DNA of 64,000 nt from Larix kaempferi (lineage: Eukaryota > Streptophyta > Pinopsida > Pinales > Pinaceae), in NCBI GenBank assembly GCA_027924585.1, contig BSBM01001927.1:186001-250000 (forward strand), in the 5' to 3' direction. A program made the position numbers and the translations under genes. The stretch's first letter is position 1; every line of letters begins with the position of its first letter. The notes beneath the pieces were generated by a model, which saw only the letters and a program-made list of their open reading frames with translations, did no database searches and was not told where the DNA came from. Positions 34,990-45,514 of this stretch are shown here, in pieces.

Positions 34990-36453
34990 GCTTGAAATGC
35001 TAATAAGTGTCCGAATATTTTCATTATACTTACCCATGATTAGCCAATAAAGTCTAACCATTAATAAACCCTACAAAATACCTCAATTGTTGTTTTAATT
35101 TTTACAATATGGGACATTTTGCCTTTATTGTTGTTTTTTTCACATCAGGAGACATGTTGAAAACTTGCCAACATACAGATTCAAAAGCTAACATTGTAAT
35201 GGGGATCTTTATCTCGATTGATGATTCCTTCTATCCAACGGGAAAGGAGGAAAGTCAACATTTGACTTTGCTCCATGCCTGTTGGATGGAGAGAATCAAC
35301 AATTGAGATATGCTCAAGCACATTGTAATTAGCAATAACATGTGCTCACATTGTAATGATTCATGAGCAATAGCATGTGCGAAATAATAGCATAACCATG
35401 CAATCATTCTTAAAGCTAACACATGTTTCACACTTTATTGTCTTTGACAAAGCCTTTGATCAATTTCATGTTGAGTCTCTTCTTCTTCTGGTGTTGACTG
35501 GCAACAACAGTGTTCTTTTGGGGCAATATTGGAGTTCTGTATTTGCTCGCTAGTTTCTTTTGTGAGGATCAAAATGTTCTATGGACCTTTCACTTGTCTG
35601 TCGTCGTCCGACAACGTTCAATGGATTTTACAAGAATGTTATGTCATCTCATTATGATCAACTACATCATTGAAATAATCAAGTGCATTAAATTTTATAC
35701 GGCATTGGCATTCAAGGTTGATATTTATAATATTTTTTTTTAAACCATGGGAACAACAACCTCCCAAAGGTATATCCAACAGCCTGCAAGCCTGATATAT
35801 CAATAACTTGTGACTCAGCAAGAGCCGAGACGTCTTGAAACCTACTGGACTGAACCTCTATCCCAGGGATTGGCTACCCTTCGATCCTTGTCACAACTGG
35901 CCAATGAACAACCCTACCCCTACCGGTTTTGAACCCACCAAGATAACACATGTTCTTAAATATCTATAATATTGGAGTACAGGACAATGCAATCTATAAT
36001 ATTGGAGTACAATGCAATCCCAAGTGCAGGACTTTTTACTTACACTTTGTATGGAGACTCAATCATTACTCTCACTTTAAATATTTAAATATTGATTATT
36101 ATTTATTTTTAAAAAAATGCAACTTGTCATACATGTAAAGAAAATAGATTACATTAAATACTTGGGAGGATGGGACTTAAGCACTTGGATTCTTTTAGTA
36201 TGGCTTGACATTAGGGGTTAAATTTGACGCTTGCATATCCATTTTTTCATTTTTACCAGTCAAACAGAGGTGGACATGGAGAAAACACGTGAGCCATGAA
36301 GTTCAATTAATCTTGGGTGTCATCATATTTTTGCCCGTAATTAAATTTTGTTGTGACTATTGGGAAGTTCGTTGGATTTCCATTAATGCAGGTTGATCAT
36401 CGATGATAAAATTTTATTTTGGTTACGGAGTTGGTTGGATGAACATTAATGTG
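34990..36453. other. Intergenic DNA downstream of XTH
   Basis: No recognised gene. 35730-35945 is a less AT-rich block bounded by GGTTTTGAACCCACC on its right; it looks like an unnamed repeat, but no second copy is in the window. Confidence 0.45.
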
Positions 36454-36829
36454 TGTTGGGTGCAGCAAAGTGCAACTGAAGGATGGAGGTGGAGCTACTG
36501 TTGGAGGAGCCTAGTCGACCAGTCGACTAGGTCCTCCCAACTAATTAGAGATTAGTTGGCTCAATCGATTGAGTTGGTAGACCGACTGAACAGACAGTTA
36601 GGAAGTTATAACTTTATAATTGTTTATATGCACTATATAATAGGTTGGTGAGCCAGAAGATGTAATGTTGTTTTTGTACATGATGGCCTCGTAATATAAG
36701 ACAACTTGTTCCTACTATCTCCACTACTTGTATTCTTTCTCGTTTCTTTACTCATGTATGTATGATCTTGTATCTTGATGTGTATTGTTGTGCTATTGGT
36801 GACTATATGTAATCCCTTAGATTACAACA
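36454..36829 (+). repeat. 5' LTR of element E (376 bp)
   Basis: TGTTG/CAACA termini, a TATATAATA box near 36635 and PBS-like sequence immediately after. It contains a strong hairpin at 36503-36537 and a palindrome CTCAATCGATTGAG at 36560-36573. No partner LTR was seen, so the call rests on structure. Confidence 0.6.
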
Positions 36830-37815
36830 TTGGTTCCGTTTCCGGTAGTACTAAACCAACATAAAAATATGATCACAGCTCCATAAATGGTAAGCGAGGA
36901 AGAAATTCGAGAGTGGTGGAATTGAAAGATAGCGAATTACATCCAAAATTATGCTAGAAGGAACAAGTTGACCATTGCTAAGGTTAGAGAGATAATTTTT
37001 TCACTAAATCACATGAAAATATTATAGAAGTTATACCTCAAGAGATAAAGAAGTTGGTCGATTGAATTCATGAGAAAACGCGACCCTCAAAATGAACGAT
37101 TGTTAATCCACAAGCTCTACAATAGAGGATGGATGAATCTGTAAGAATGGATTGAACATCTAAGTGACGACTATTGTGAAGAGAGAGCTATCGAAGAAAG
37201 GAACTTGCTCAACGAAATCAAAGCCAAATTTTACAATGAATTCCATGATTCCTTCTTTGTCAAAATTATGACCTTGTTGTACAAATCCCTAATTGAAAAG
37301 GGATACGGTCACATAGTCAAACCTTGACCTCCATTGGGCCCCAGTGCAACTTCGGACTGGGAACAAAAGCAAAAGGATTGGGAGTGATTTGTCTGCGAAC
37401 ACAATTGGGAATGTTTTCTAAATAAATGAATACCCTTGTTGATTCTGCTTTGGTTGCTTAGTAATAGCTGGGTCGACAATGGGGGATAATCGACCACGTC
37501 AGATGAATGAATAGATAATTCTAGTCAACAAGAGTGAAAAGAATGAAGGCGAGTAAGAAACCAACCCTTAATCAACGAGACAAATTAATAACCATCCACA
37601 AACAAAAAACTGATATTCCGAAGATTGAACGAGAAAAGAAACATAGGAAATAAGCGAAAGTTAGAAATATTCTAAGTTCGCTTTGTGACAAGAGAAGTAT
37701 GAAAAATTTGTTGGAATGGTCAAGCAACCAAAAGGCTTGATTGAGTTGAGGGAAAATCGACTAGATGTTAGAAAGGATGAGGTGCCAACACCGGTAGAAG
37801 GGTGTTAGTCAATGG
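36830..37815 (+). pseudogene. Decayed 5' internal region of element E
   Basis: An interrupted frame on plus from about 37075 (R-K-R-D-P-Q-N-E-R, then E-W-I-E-H-L-S-D-D and E-R-N-L-L-N-E-I-K-A-K-F) suggests a former coding region, possibly ahead of gag. I cannot name it. It ends at the AATGG target site of copia B. Confidence 0.4.
37811..37815. repeat. Target-site duplication AATGG of copia B, left copy
   Basis: AATGG directly before the LTR at 37816 and again at 45515-45519 directly after the second LTR. Confidence 0.95.
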
Positions 37816-38306
37816 TGTTGAATATTGTAACTTCTAAGAATATTATATTTGTACATTATTTATTCCGGAGATGTTTCATTCCTCCGAGGTAATCCTACTA
37901 TGTATCTGGAGATGTTTATTCCTCCAAGGTTTGGTATTAACTAGGGTTATTAGACCCACCATGTGTGGGTCGGCCCTGTAGTTATATTTTAGGGGTTATT
38001 AGACTTCTCCAGGTGAGGTCGGCCCCAACAGGTCTTTTAGTCAGTTGAGAGTCAAGTATAAATAGAGGAGGTGAACTCCTCATTAGATCACTCACTCACT
38101 TGTGGAAGAGTGCGCACTTGTCTGGGAGATCAGCTTAGGAGACAAAGGAAGGAGGAGCACATCTTGTATTTTGGTTGATCATCTTATTGAGGAAAGCTTT
38201 ACTGGGTTTTCTACCCCATGAGGGTTTCCCAGGATATATTGTGTGTCTATCTTGTGATTATGCTTCTTTCAGTGATCTTGCTTGGTTATTTGGTTTAAAC
38301 TTAACA
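37816..38306 (+). repeat. 5' LTR of copia B (491 bp)
   Basis: TGTTGAATATTG..AAACTTAACA. It contains a TATAAATA box (38057-38064) and duplicated GGAGATGTTT.ATTCCTCC boxes near 37867 and 37915. Transcription would start shortly after 38080. Confidence 0.96.
38057..38064 (+). promoter_or_regulatory. LTR TATA box of copia B
   Basis: TATAAATA followed by GAGGAGG; conserved at 45265-45272 in the 3' LTR and, as TATAAATA, at 19635 in copia C. The 3' LTR copy could drive transcription into flanking DNA. Confidence 0.7.
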
Positions 38307-38318
38307 TGGTATCAGAGC
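38307..38318 (+). other. Primer-binding site of copia B
   Basis: TGGTATCAGAGC directly after the LTR: the standard initiator-Met tRNA site. Confidence 0.93.
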
Positions 38319-38771
38319 TAGACTGAATAGGACATCTTTCACAAGGTAAGTTTATCTCTCTCTCTCTCTCTTTGGTGAAGTTAGGGTTTCAGCCCAAAGT
38401 TGGTATTATTGATTTTTGGTTACATGGCTGGATAGCCCTCCTCAATACCTTTCTTTTAAGCCCTAGATCGAACTTTTTGGTTGGGTAGAACTCCAGGAAT
38501 TGCAAACCCTAATTCTACCAAAAGTGCGATACGTCAGATTTTGGTTTCAGAAAAAAGTTGGAATTTTTGATTTCTGATTACATTGTTGGATAGCCCTTAT
38601 CAAGAGCATTCTTTTAAGCTATAGATCGAAATTTTTGGTTAAGTAGAACTCCGGGAAAGTCAAACCCTAATTCTACTAAAAGTGTGATAAAATTCTGTTT
38701 CAGTTTCCGGAAAAGTGAAAAGTAACTTTCCAAGTAAGTCTACTCTGTCTCTTGGACTCCCCCAAGAGAAG
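38319..38771 (+). other. 5' leader of copia B with an internal duplication
   Basis: It has a CT microsatellite (about 38352-38371). A unit of roughly 160 bp then appears twice (about 38383-38540 and 38543-38700), each with GTTGGTAT/GTTGGAAT, a GGATAGCCCT box, a TAGATCGAA box and AACCCTAATTCTAC. Copia A's leader has the matching GGATATCCAGCC region. No coding role seen. Confidence 0.7.
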
Positions 38772-41700
38772 ATGTCTCCAAATACTAAGCTTGAAGACAA
38801 GCTAGAAGGCATAGAGAATTTCCGGGCATGGAAATACAGAATTGGTCTCATTCTTGAAGAGAATGATCTTGCTCAGCTTATCAAGGAAGAAGTTGCAGAA
38901 CCAGAAGGAGATGAAGCCAAAGAGAAGCATAGGAAAGATTTGATTAGGGCAAAGAGAATCATAGCTGATTCCATCAAAGACCACTTGATTCCCCAAGTGG
39001 CCTCCAAGAAGACTCCAAAGGAAATGTATGATGCCCTAGGAAGAATGTATGAAGGGAAGAACATCAATAGGAAGATGAATCTGAGGACTAAATTGAAGAG
39101 CACCAAGATGCACAAAGGAGAATCCATTCAAGACTACTTCTCAAGGGTTTCACAAATCAAGGAACAACTAGATGCAATTGGTGATACCCTTGATGAGGAT
39201 GAACTTGTGATGACTGCCCTCAATGGTCTCACTAGATCTTGGGAGTCATTTATACAAACCATGTGTGCCAGGAAAGAGAGCATGAAGTTTGATGTAGTAT
39301 GGGAGGATTGTGTTCAAGAAGAAGCTAGGGTTGCAAATAGAGAAGCCCTTCTCAAAGAGGATGACCAAGCCTTAGCCACTCATACCAAAAGAAGAAGAAT
39401 GAGTCATCTCAAGAGAGTTGACCACAAAGGATCTCAACACTTCTCTAGATCTAACAAGAGAAGAGGACCCAATTCAGCAAGAGATCTTTCTACAGTAGAA
39501 TGCTACAATTGTCATAAATTGGGACACATCTCCAGATTTTGTCCTTCTCCAAGGAAGAAAGTCTTCCACAAAAGACATCATGCACATATGGCAGAAAATG
39601 ATAGTGAAGAAGAAGAAGAGGAAGAAGATGAAGAAGAAGAAGAGGTAGAGGTAAAACCCAAAAGGAAAAGATGTAAGGTGAAGAAAGAAGATCCAGAAGA
39701 ATATGTTCTATTCTCTGCACTCTCTGGATCTGTATCTCCTGGAGAAGATACATGGCTCATTGATAGTGGTGCTTCCAAGAACATGACAGGTCAAAGGAAG
39801 ACATTCTCAAATCTTGAAGAAAAGTCTTCTTCACAGAAAGTATCTCTAGGAGATGACTACCAATATCCTATCAAAGGAATTGGTGAAGCTAGCTATAAGC
39901 TAGATTCTGGAACACCCTTGAAGATGAAAGACATCTTATATGTTCCAGGTTTAAAGAAGAACCTTCTCTCTATTTCAGCTCTAGATAAGAAAGGCTTCAG
40001 AGTAGCCTTCATAGATGGACAAGTACTCATGTGGTCCAAAGGGAAGACAATTAAAGATGCAGTTGTTATTGGTGAAGAAGAAGGAGGTCTCTATAAACTC
40101 AAGGGTCATCCAGAAGCTGCCCTTGCACATGAGATCTCTAGCCCCAGTGAGCTATGGCATAGAAGATTAGCCCACATCAACTTTAAAGCCTTACCCTATG
40201 TAAGTAAGGTAGTCATAGGATTACCAGATTTAAAAGCTGATCATGATGGCTCATGTAAAGGATGTAAGAAAGGGAAAAATATCAAGAACCCCTTTCCAAA
40301 GAGTGAAACAAAGACTAAGAACATTTTTGAGCTTATACACTCAGATGTATGTGGTCCAATGCCCACCACTTCCTTAAGTGGGTTTGAATACTATCTTTCA
40401 TTCATAGATGACTATTCAAGGAAAACTTGGATATACTTCCTGAAAGGTAAGAATGAAGTCTTTGGAAAATTCAAAGAGTTCAAGGCTCTAATAGAAAATC
40501 TATCAGACAAGAAAATCAAAACTCTCAGAACAGATAATGGCGGAGAATTCACCTCAAAGGAATTTGAGGACTTTTGCAAAGAAGCTGGAATTAAAAGGGA
40601 ACTAACTACTCCCTACAATCCCCAACAGAATGGGGTGGCTGAAAGGAAAAATAGAACAATCATGGAAGCTGTGAAGACCATGATACATGACCAAGATCTT
40701 CCCATGTACTTATGGGCTGAAGCAGCCAAGACAGCAGTTTATGTGCAAAATAGATTATCTCACAGTGCTCTTGAATTCAAAACTCCAGAAGAAGTGTTTA
40801 CAGGTAAGAAGCCTGAGGTAAGTCATCTTAAAATATTTGGGTGTCCTGTGTATATCCACATTCCAAAAGAAAAGAGAACCAAGTTGGATCCCTCAGGTAA
40901 GAAGGGAATGTTTGTTGGTTATTGTGAAACTTCCAAAGCCTTCAGAATCTACATACCAGGTTTCCATCATATAGAAATAAGTAGAGATGTAACCTTTGAT
41001 GAGGAAGCAACTCTCAAGAAATCCAGAAAGTGTCAACTTGAAGAATTTTATGAAGAAGATTCATCACCCAGAAATTCAGAGACTGTTCACATCCCTGAAG
41101 AAGCTACACCAGAGGATCATGACATGCTGGAACCTCAAGAACCCCCTATTGCAGAACTATCCAGGAAAAGAAGACCAGCATGGGCTAGAGATATTATTCA
41201 AGGAGCTGAAAGATATGGAGCTCCTGAAGGCTCCACTAGAGAAAGAAAGAAACCAAAGCTAGTATCCAACTATATGGCCTTAATGTGTGATCTTGTGGAT
41301 CAACTACCTACTAGCTATGAAGAGGCAGCTCAGAAGAAAGAATGGGTAGAAGCAATGACAGAAGAATATCAGTCAATAATGGAAAATGATGTTTGGGATA
41401 TAGTTCCCAAGCCAAAAGATAAAAGTGTGGTTTCTTCCAAATGGATTTTCAAAATAAAACATGCCGCAGATGGAAGCATTGAAAAATACAAAGCAAGATT
41501 TGTATCCAGAGGATTCTCTCAGAAGGAGGGAATTGACTACGAAGAAACATTTGCACCAGTTGCCAGGTATACTTCAATTAGAACTATTATGGCTCTTGCA
41601 TCCATGATGAAGTGGAAATTACACCAAATGGATGTTAAGACAGCTTTTCTGAATGGTGTAATTGAAGAAGAAGTATACATAGAGCAACCTCAAGGGTTTG

Positions 41701-42848
41701 AGGTTAATGATGGAAGAACTCATGTATGCAAATTAAAGAAGGCATTATATGGGTTAAAACAAGCTCCAAGGGCTTGGTACGGAAGGATTGACAATTTCTT
41801 AACTAGCATGGGCTTTACCAAAAGTAAAGCTGACCCAAATCTTTATCTCAAGGTGATGGATGATGAACCAGTTATATTGCTGTTGTATGTAGATGATCTT
41901 TTCCTAACTGGAGATGAGAAACAGATTATTGAAAGCAAGAAGAAGCTTTCTTCAGAATTCGAGATGAAAGATCTCGGATTAATGCACTACTTCTTAGGTC
42001 TAGAAGTATGGCAAGAACCAAAAGGGATCTTTCTAAATCAAGGTAAGTACACTGTGGAGATTCTCAAAAGATTTGATATGTTGGAGTGTAAAGCCATGGC
42101 CACTCCCATGGACTCCAACTTAAAGTTATTAGCTAATGATTCATCAGAACTAGTGGACATAACTCTATATAGACAAATCATTGGATCATTGATGTATTTA
42201 ACAAATACTAGACCTGACATATGCTTTGCTGTAAATACCCTAAGTCAGTATCTAGTAGAACCTAGAAAGGTTCATTTAATAGCTGCAAAGCATATAATGA
42301 GGTACCTAAAAGGTACATTAGATTTTGGCCTATTTTATCTTGGAGGTCATGAACTCAGATTACATGGTTACTCAGATTCTGATTGGGCAGGTAGTGTCTC
42401 AGATAGAAAAAGTACTTCAGGTGGATGTTATGGTCTTGGATCTGCCATGATCTCATGGTTCAGCAAGAAACAATCAAGTGTGGCCCTCAGTACTGCTGAA
42501 GCTGAATACATAGCTGCCTGTTCTGCTAGCTGTGAAGCAGTATGGCTTCGGAAACTTTTATCTGGAGTGTTTGACTTAGAAATGGAACCCACTGTGATTA
42601 TGTGTGATAATCAAAGCTGCATCAAGATGACTGAAAATCCTGTGTTTCATGATAAGTCAAAACACATAGAGATCCGTTACTTTTATATTCGAGATATGGT
42701 GCAGAAAGGAGCTATCAAGCTAGAGTATATAAGCACTGAGGATCAAATTGCTGATATCCTGACCAAGCCTCTGTCTCGAGTAAAGTTTGAACACTTCCGA
42801 GACAAGCTTGGTGTAGTTCAGAAGAACCCTCCTCGAAAGGGGGAGTAG
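38772..42848 (+). CDS. Copia B gag-pol polyprotein, intact (1358 aa)
   Basis: Single open frame. I chose Met 38772 (M-S-P-N-T-K-L-E-D) because copia A's gag starts at the same point (M-A-P-C-T-K-L-E-D); an in-frame Met at 38715 adds 19 residues. Order: UBN2-type gag (~10-215), knuckle C-Y-N-C-H-K-L-G-H..C (~243-256), a Glu-rich acidic tract (~278-295), protease D-S-G-A-S (D331), pre-integrase H/C region (~460-510), integrase with D525, D588 and E624 (a D,D35E arrangement), an RVT_2 reverse transcriptase (~870-1115) with Y-V-D-D at 1039-1042, and RNase H with D1202 in Y-S-D-S-D-W. The length fits autonomous copia polyproteins. All catalytic residues I can locate are present. Confidence 0.95.
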   Translation: MSPNTKLEDKLEGIENFRAWKYRIGLILEENDLAQLIKEEVAEPEGDEAKEKHRKDLIRAKRIIADSIKDHLIPQVASKKTPKEMYDALGRMYEGKNINRKMNLRTKLKSTKMHKGESIQDYFSRVSQIKEQLDAIGDTLDEDELVMTALNGLTRSWESFIQTMCARKESMKFDVVWEDCVQEEARVANREALLKEDDQALATHTKRRRMSHLKRVDHKGSQHFSRSNKRRGPNSARDLSTVECYNCHKLGHISRFCPSPRKKVFHKRHHAHMAENDSEEEEEEEDEEEEEVEVKPKRKRCKVKKEDPEEYVLFSALSGSVSPGEDTWLIDSGASKNMTGQRKTFSNLEEKSSSQKVSLGDDYQYPIKGIGEASYKLDSGTPLKMKDILYVPGLKKNLLSISALDKKGFRVAFIDGQVLMWSKGKTIKDAVVIGEEEGGLYKLKGHPEAALAHEISSPSELWHRRLAHINFKALPYVSKVVIGLPDLKADHDGSCKGCKKGKNIKNPFPKSETKTKNIFELIHSDVCGPMPTTSLSGFEYYLSFIDDYSRKTWIYFLKGKNEVFGKFKEFKALIENLSDKKIKTLRTDNGGEFTSKEFEDFCKEAGIKRELTTPYNPQQNGVAERKNRTIMEAVKTMIHDQDLPMYLWAEAAKTAVYVQNRLSHSALEFKTPEEVFTGKKPEVSHLKIFGCPVYIHIPKEKRTKLDPSGKKGMFVGYCETSKAFRIYIPGFHHIEISRDVTFDEEATLKKSRKCQLEEFYEEDSSPRNSETVHIPEEATPEDHDMLEPQEPPIAELSRKRRPAWARDIIQGAERYGAPEGSTRERKKPKLVSNYMALMCDLVDQLPTSYEEAAQKKEWVEAMTEEYQSIMENDVWDIVPKPKDKSVVSSKWIFKIKHAADGSIEKYKARFVSRGFSQKEGIDYEETFAPVARYTSIRTIMALASMMKWKLHQMDVKTAFLNGVIEEEVYIEQPQGFEVNDGRTHVCKLKKALYGLKQAPRAWYGRIDNFLTSMGFTKSKADPNLYLKVMDDEPVILLLYVDDLFLTGDEKQIIESKKKLSSEFEMKDLGLMHYFLGLEVWQEPKGIFLNQGKYTVEILKRFDMLECKAMATPMDSNLKLLANDSSELVDITLYRQIIGSLMYLTNTRPDICFAVNTLSQYLVEPRKVHLIAAKHIMRYLKGTLDFGLFYLGGHELRLHGYSDSDWAGSVSDRKSTSGGCYGLGSAMISWFSKKQSSVALSTAEAEYIAACSASCEAVWLRKLLSGVFDLEMEPTVIMCDNQSCIKMTENPVFHDKSKHIEIRYFYIRDMVQKGAIKLEYISTEDQIADILTKPLSRVKFEHFRDKLGVVQKNPPRKGE

Positions 42849-42949
42849 CACAGTATGAGACAGACAAGCCTATCTCATCAATGATGAGGTTACTTATTTT
42901 TCTTTGCACTTACTCACCTAGAATTATTTAGATTTAGGACTCTTATATT

Positions 42950-43477
42950 CTTTATTTTGATGGTTAGATGTATACATGCTCTTGATGATAGATGTATACA
43001 TGCTAGATACTTTTGATGATAGATGCTTTTGATGATTAGATGTATACATGCTTTTGATGATAGATGCTTTTGATGATTAGATGTATAGATGCTTTTGATG
43101 ATAGATGTATACATGCTTTTGATGTTAGATGCTTTTTATGGTTAGATGTATACATGTTTTGATGATGATGATACATGTTGTGGTTATACATGTTTTTATG
43201 ATAATGATACATGTTGATACATGTCTTGATGATGATGATACATGTTATGGTTATACATGTTTTGATGATAATGATACATGTTGTGGTTATACATGTTTTG
43301 ATGATGATGATACATGTTGTGGTTATACATGTCTTTATGATAATGATACATGTTGATACATGTCTTGATGATGATGATACATGTTTTGATGATGATGATA
43401 CATGTTGTGATTATACATGCTTTTGATGTTGATGATACATGTTGTAGTGATACATGTTATGATGATGAGGATACATG
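42950..43477 (+). repeat. Copia B spacer array 1: TGATGATA / ATACATG repeats
   Basis: Short repeats following pol: 38-40-bp units with GATGATAGATG and TGTATACATGC (42955-43150), then roughly 33-66-bp units with GATGATGATACATGTTGTGG (43155-43470). Open frames here follow the period and are not genes. Confidence 0.85.
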
Positions 43478-43830
43478 TTCTTGATGAACATGTGAAGGGA
43501 TTGGATCATTCCTGGACTTCAATCCGAAAGAAGAGCCGTAGACGTATGTCTTCGATAATGAAGTTCTTGATGAACATGAGAAGGGATTGGATCATTCCTG
43601 GACTTCAGTCCGAAAGAAGAGCCGAAGACGTATGTCTTCGATAATGAAGTTCTTGATGAACATGTGAAGGGATTGGATCATTCCTGGACTTCAGTCCGAA
43701 AGAAGATCCGTAGACATATGTATTCGATAATGAAGTTCTTGATGAACATGTGAAGGGATTGGATCATTCCTGGACTTCAGTCCGAAAGAAGAGCCGTAGA
43801 CGTATGTCTTCGAGAATGAAGTCCTTAGTG
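43478..43830 (+). repeat. Copia B spacer array 2: 86-bp unit, four copies
   Basis: Units start GTTCTTGATGAACATG at about 43478, 43563, 43649 and 43735. Each holds GGACTTCAGTCC and AGACGTATGTCT-like palindromic cores, which also appear (reverse-oriented) in the 65-bp units of copia A. Confidence 0.92.
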
Positions 43831-44450
43831 GACGGTTGAGGATTAAGTCATCCTTGGACATAGGTCCTAAATGTACGGTTAAGGATTAAGTCATCCTTGG
43901 ACATAGGTCCTAAATGTACGGTTAAGGATTAAGACATCCTTGGATGTGGTCCTAAAAGACGGTGGAGGATTAAGTCATCCTTGGACATGGTCCTAAAAGA
44001 CGGTGGAGGATTAAGTCATCCTTGGACGTGGTCCTAAAAGACGGTGGAGGATTAAGTCATCCTTGGACGTGGTCCTAAAAGACGGTGGAGGATTAAGTCA
44101 TCCTTGGACGTGGTCCTAAAAGACGGTGGAGGATTAAGTCATCCTTGGACGTGGTCCTAAAAGACGGTGGAGGATTAAGTCATCCTTGGACGTGGTCCTA
44201 AAAGACGGTGAAGGATTAAGTCATCCTTGGACGTGGTCCTAAAAGACGGTGGAGGATTAAGTCATCCTTGGACGTGGTCCTAAAAGACGGTGGAGGATTA
44301 AGTCATCCTTGGACGTGGTCCTAAAAGACGGTGGAGGATTAAGTCATCCTTGGACGTGGTCCTAAAAGACGGTGGAGGATTAAGTCATCCTTGGACGTGG
44401 TCCTAAAAGACGGTGGAGGATTAAGTCATCCTTGGACGCTGTCCTAAATG
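43831..44450 (+). repeat. Copia B spacer array 3: 41-bp unit, about 14-15 copies
   Basis: The unit AGGATTAAGTCATCCTTGGA + CGTGGTCCTAAAAGACGGTGG repeats almost perfectly from about 43966 to 44430. It is preceded by two 43-bp variants with CATAGGTCCTAAATGTACGG and one intermediate. The near-identity of the units indicates very recent expansion. Confidence 0.95.
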
Positions 44451-44900
44451 TACGGTAAGGATTGGATCATCCTTGGACTTTGGTCCTGTAAACTGAGCCG
44501 TAGACATGAGGTCTCCGAGAACATGATAGGACTGGATCGTCCCTGGACTTCGGTTCAAAATGTACATGACTGGTTTACATCATTCTTTGACGATGCTGAT
44601 GATCGTGGGATGACGATGCTGATGATCGTGTGATGACGATGCTGATGATCGTGTGATGACGATGCTGATGATCGTGCGATGACGATGCTGATGATCGTGC
44701 GATGACGATGCTGATGATCGTGCGATGACGATGCTGATGATCGTGTGATGACGATGCTGATGATGCTGATGATCGTGTGATGACGATGCTGATGATCGTG
44801 TGATGACGATGCTGATGATCGTGTGACGATGATGATGATGATCGTGTGATGACGATGCTGATGATCGTATGACGATGCTGATGACGATGTTGATGTTCCA
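44451..44900 (+). repeat. Copia B spacer array 4: GATGATCGTGTGATGACGATGCT repeats
   Basis: After one more copy of the 86-bp-like motif (44455-44560), about thirteen 21-24-bp units run from 44585 to 44890. The matching region of copia A (5440-5545) has CATCGTCATC..ACGATC units. Confidence 0.9.
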
Positions 44901-45012
44901 GTAACTAGTCAAGTTACTGATGATGATGAATTGAAGAAAGCTTCCGATGATATATGGATGATGTAGTAAATGACTCCTTGCTCCTACAGATGTTGTTATA
45001 ATATCCTTCTCG

Positions 45013-45023
45013 TTAAGGGGGAG
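45013..45023 (+). other. Polypurine tract of copia B
   Basis: TTAAGGGGGAG directly before the 3' LTR; identical to copia A's tract. Confidence 0.9.
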
Positions 45024-45514
45024 TGTTGAATATTGTAACTTCTAAGAATATTATATTTGTACATTATTTATTCCGGAGATGTTTCATTCCTCCGAGGTAA
45101 TCCTACTATGTATCTGGAGATGTTTATTCCTCCAGGGTTTGGTATTAACTAGGGTTATTAGACCCACCATGTGTGGGTCGGCCCTATAGTTATATTTTAG
45201 GGGTTATTAGACTTCTCCAGGTGAGGTCGGCCCCAACAGGTCTTTTAGTCAGTTGAGAGTCAAGTATAAATAGAGGAGGTGAACTCCTCATTAGATCACT
45301 CACTCACTTGTGGAAGAGTGCGCACTTGTCTGGGAGATCAGCTTAGGAGACAAAGGAAGGAGGAGCACATCTTGTATTTTGGTTGATCATCTTATTGAGG
45401 AAAGCTTTACTGGGTTTTCTACCCCATGAGGGTTTCCCAGGATATATTGTGTGTCTATCTTGTGATTATGCTTCTTTCAGTGATCTTGCTTGGTTATTTG
45501 GTTTAAACTTAACA
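45024..45514 (+). repeat. 3' LTR of copia B (491 bp)
   Basis: Two substitutions against 37816-38306 by eye; ends at AACA and is followed by AATGG. Confidence 0.96.

Larger units (their letters stand above)
37816..45514 (+). mobile_element. Complete, young Ty1/copia retrotransposon B
   Basis: 7699 bp with every expected part: two 491-bp LTRs differing at only two positions by eye (CCAAGG/CCAGGG and CCCTGTAG/CCCTATAG), the AATGG target duplication, an initiator-Met PBS, a single uninterrupted gag-pol, a tandem-repeat spacer and a PPT. Near-identical LTRs and an open frame mean a recent insertion, and the copy may still be able to move. It is the same family as element A (about 94 % LTR self-identity) and a relative of C. 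It lies about 2.8 kb downstream of XTH, in the same orientation. Confidence 0.97.

Noticed and set aside
35730-35945. GGTTCAAAACC-like B box suggesting a SINE or tRNA relic
   Set aside because: No A box at the proper distance, no cloverleaf and no second copy.
39490-39784. Minus frames of Ser/Leu repeats opposite copia B gag
   Set aside because: Antisense shadow of the Glu-rich acidic tract.
43831-44450. Regularly spaced repeat resembling a CRISPR array
   Set aside because: The units are contiguous 41-bp tandem copies without unique spacers and lie inside a plant retrotransposon.
44580-44912. Histidine/serine-rich minus frame of 110 codons
   Set aside because: Translation of the 21-24-bp GATGATCGTG array in copia B.
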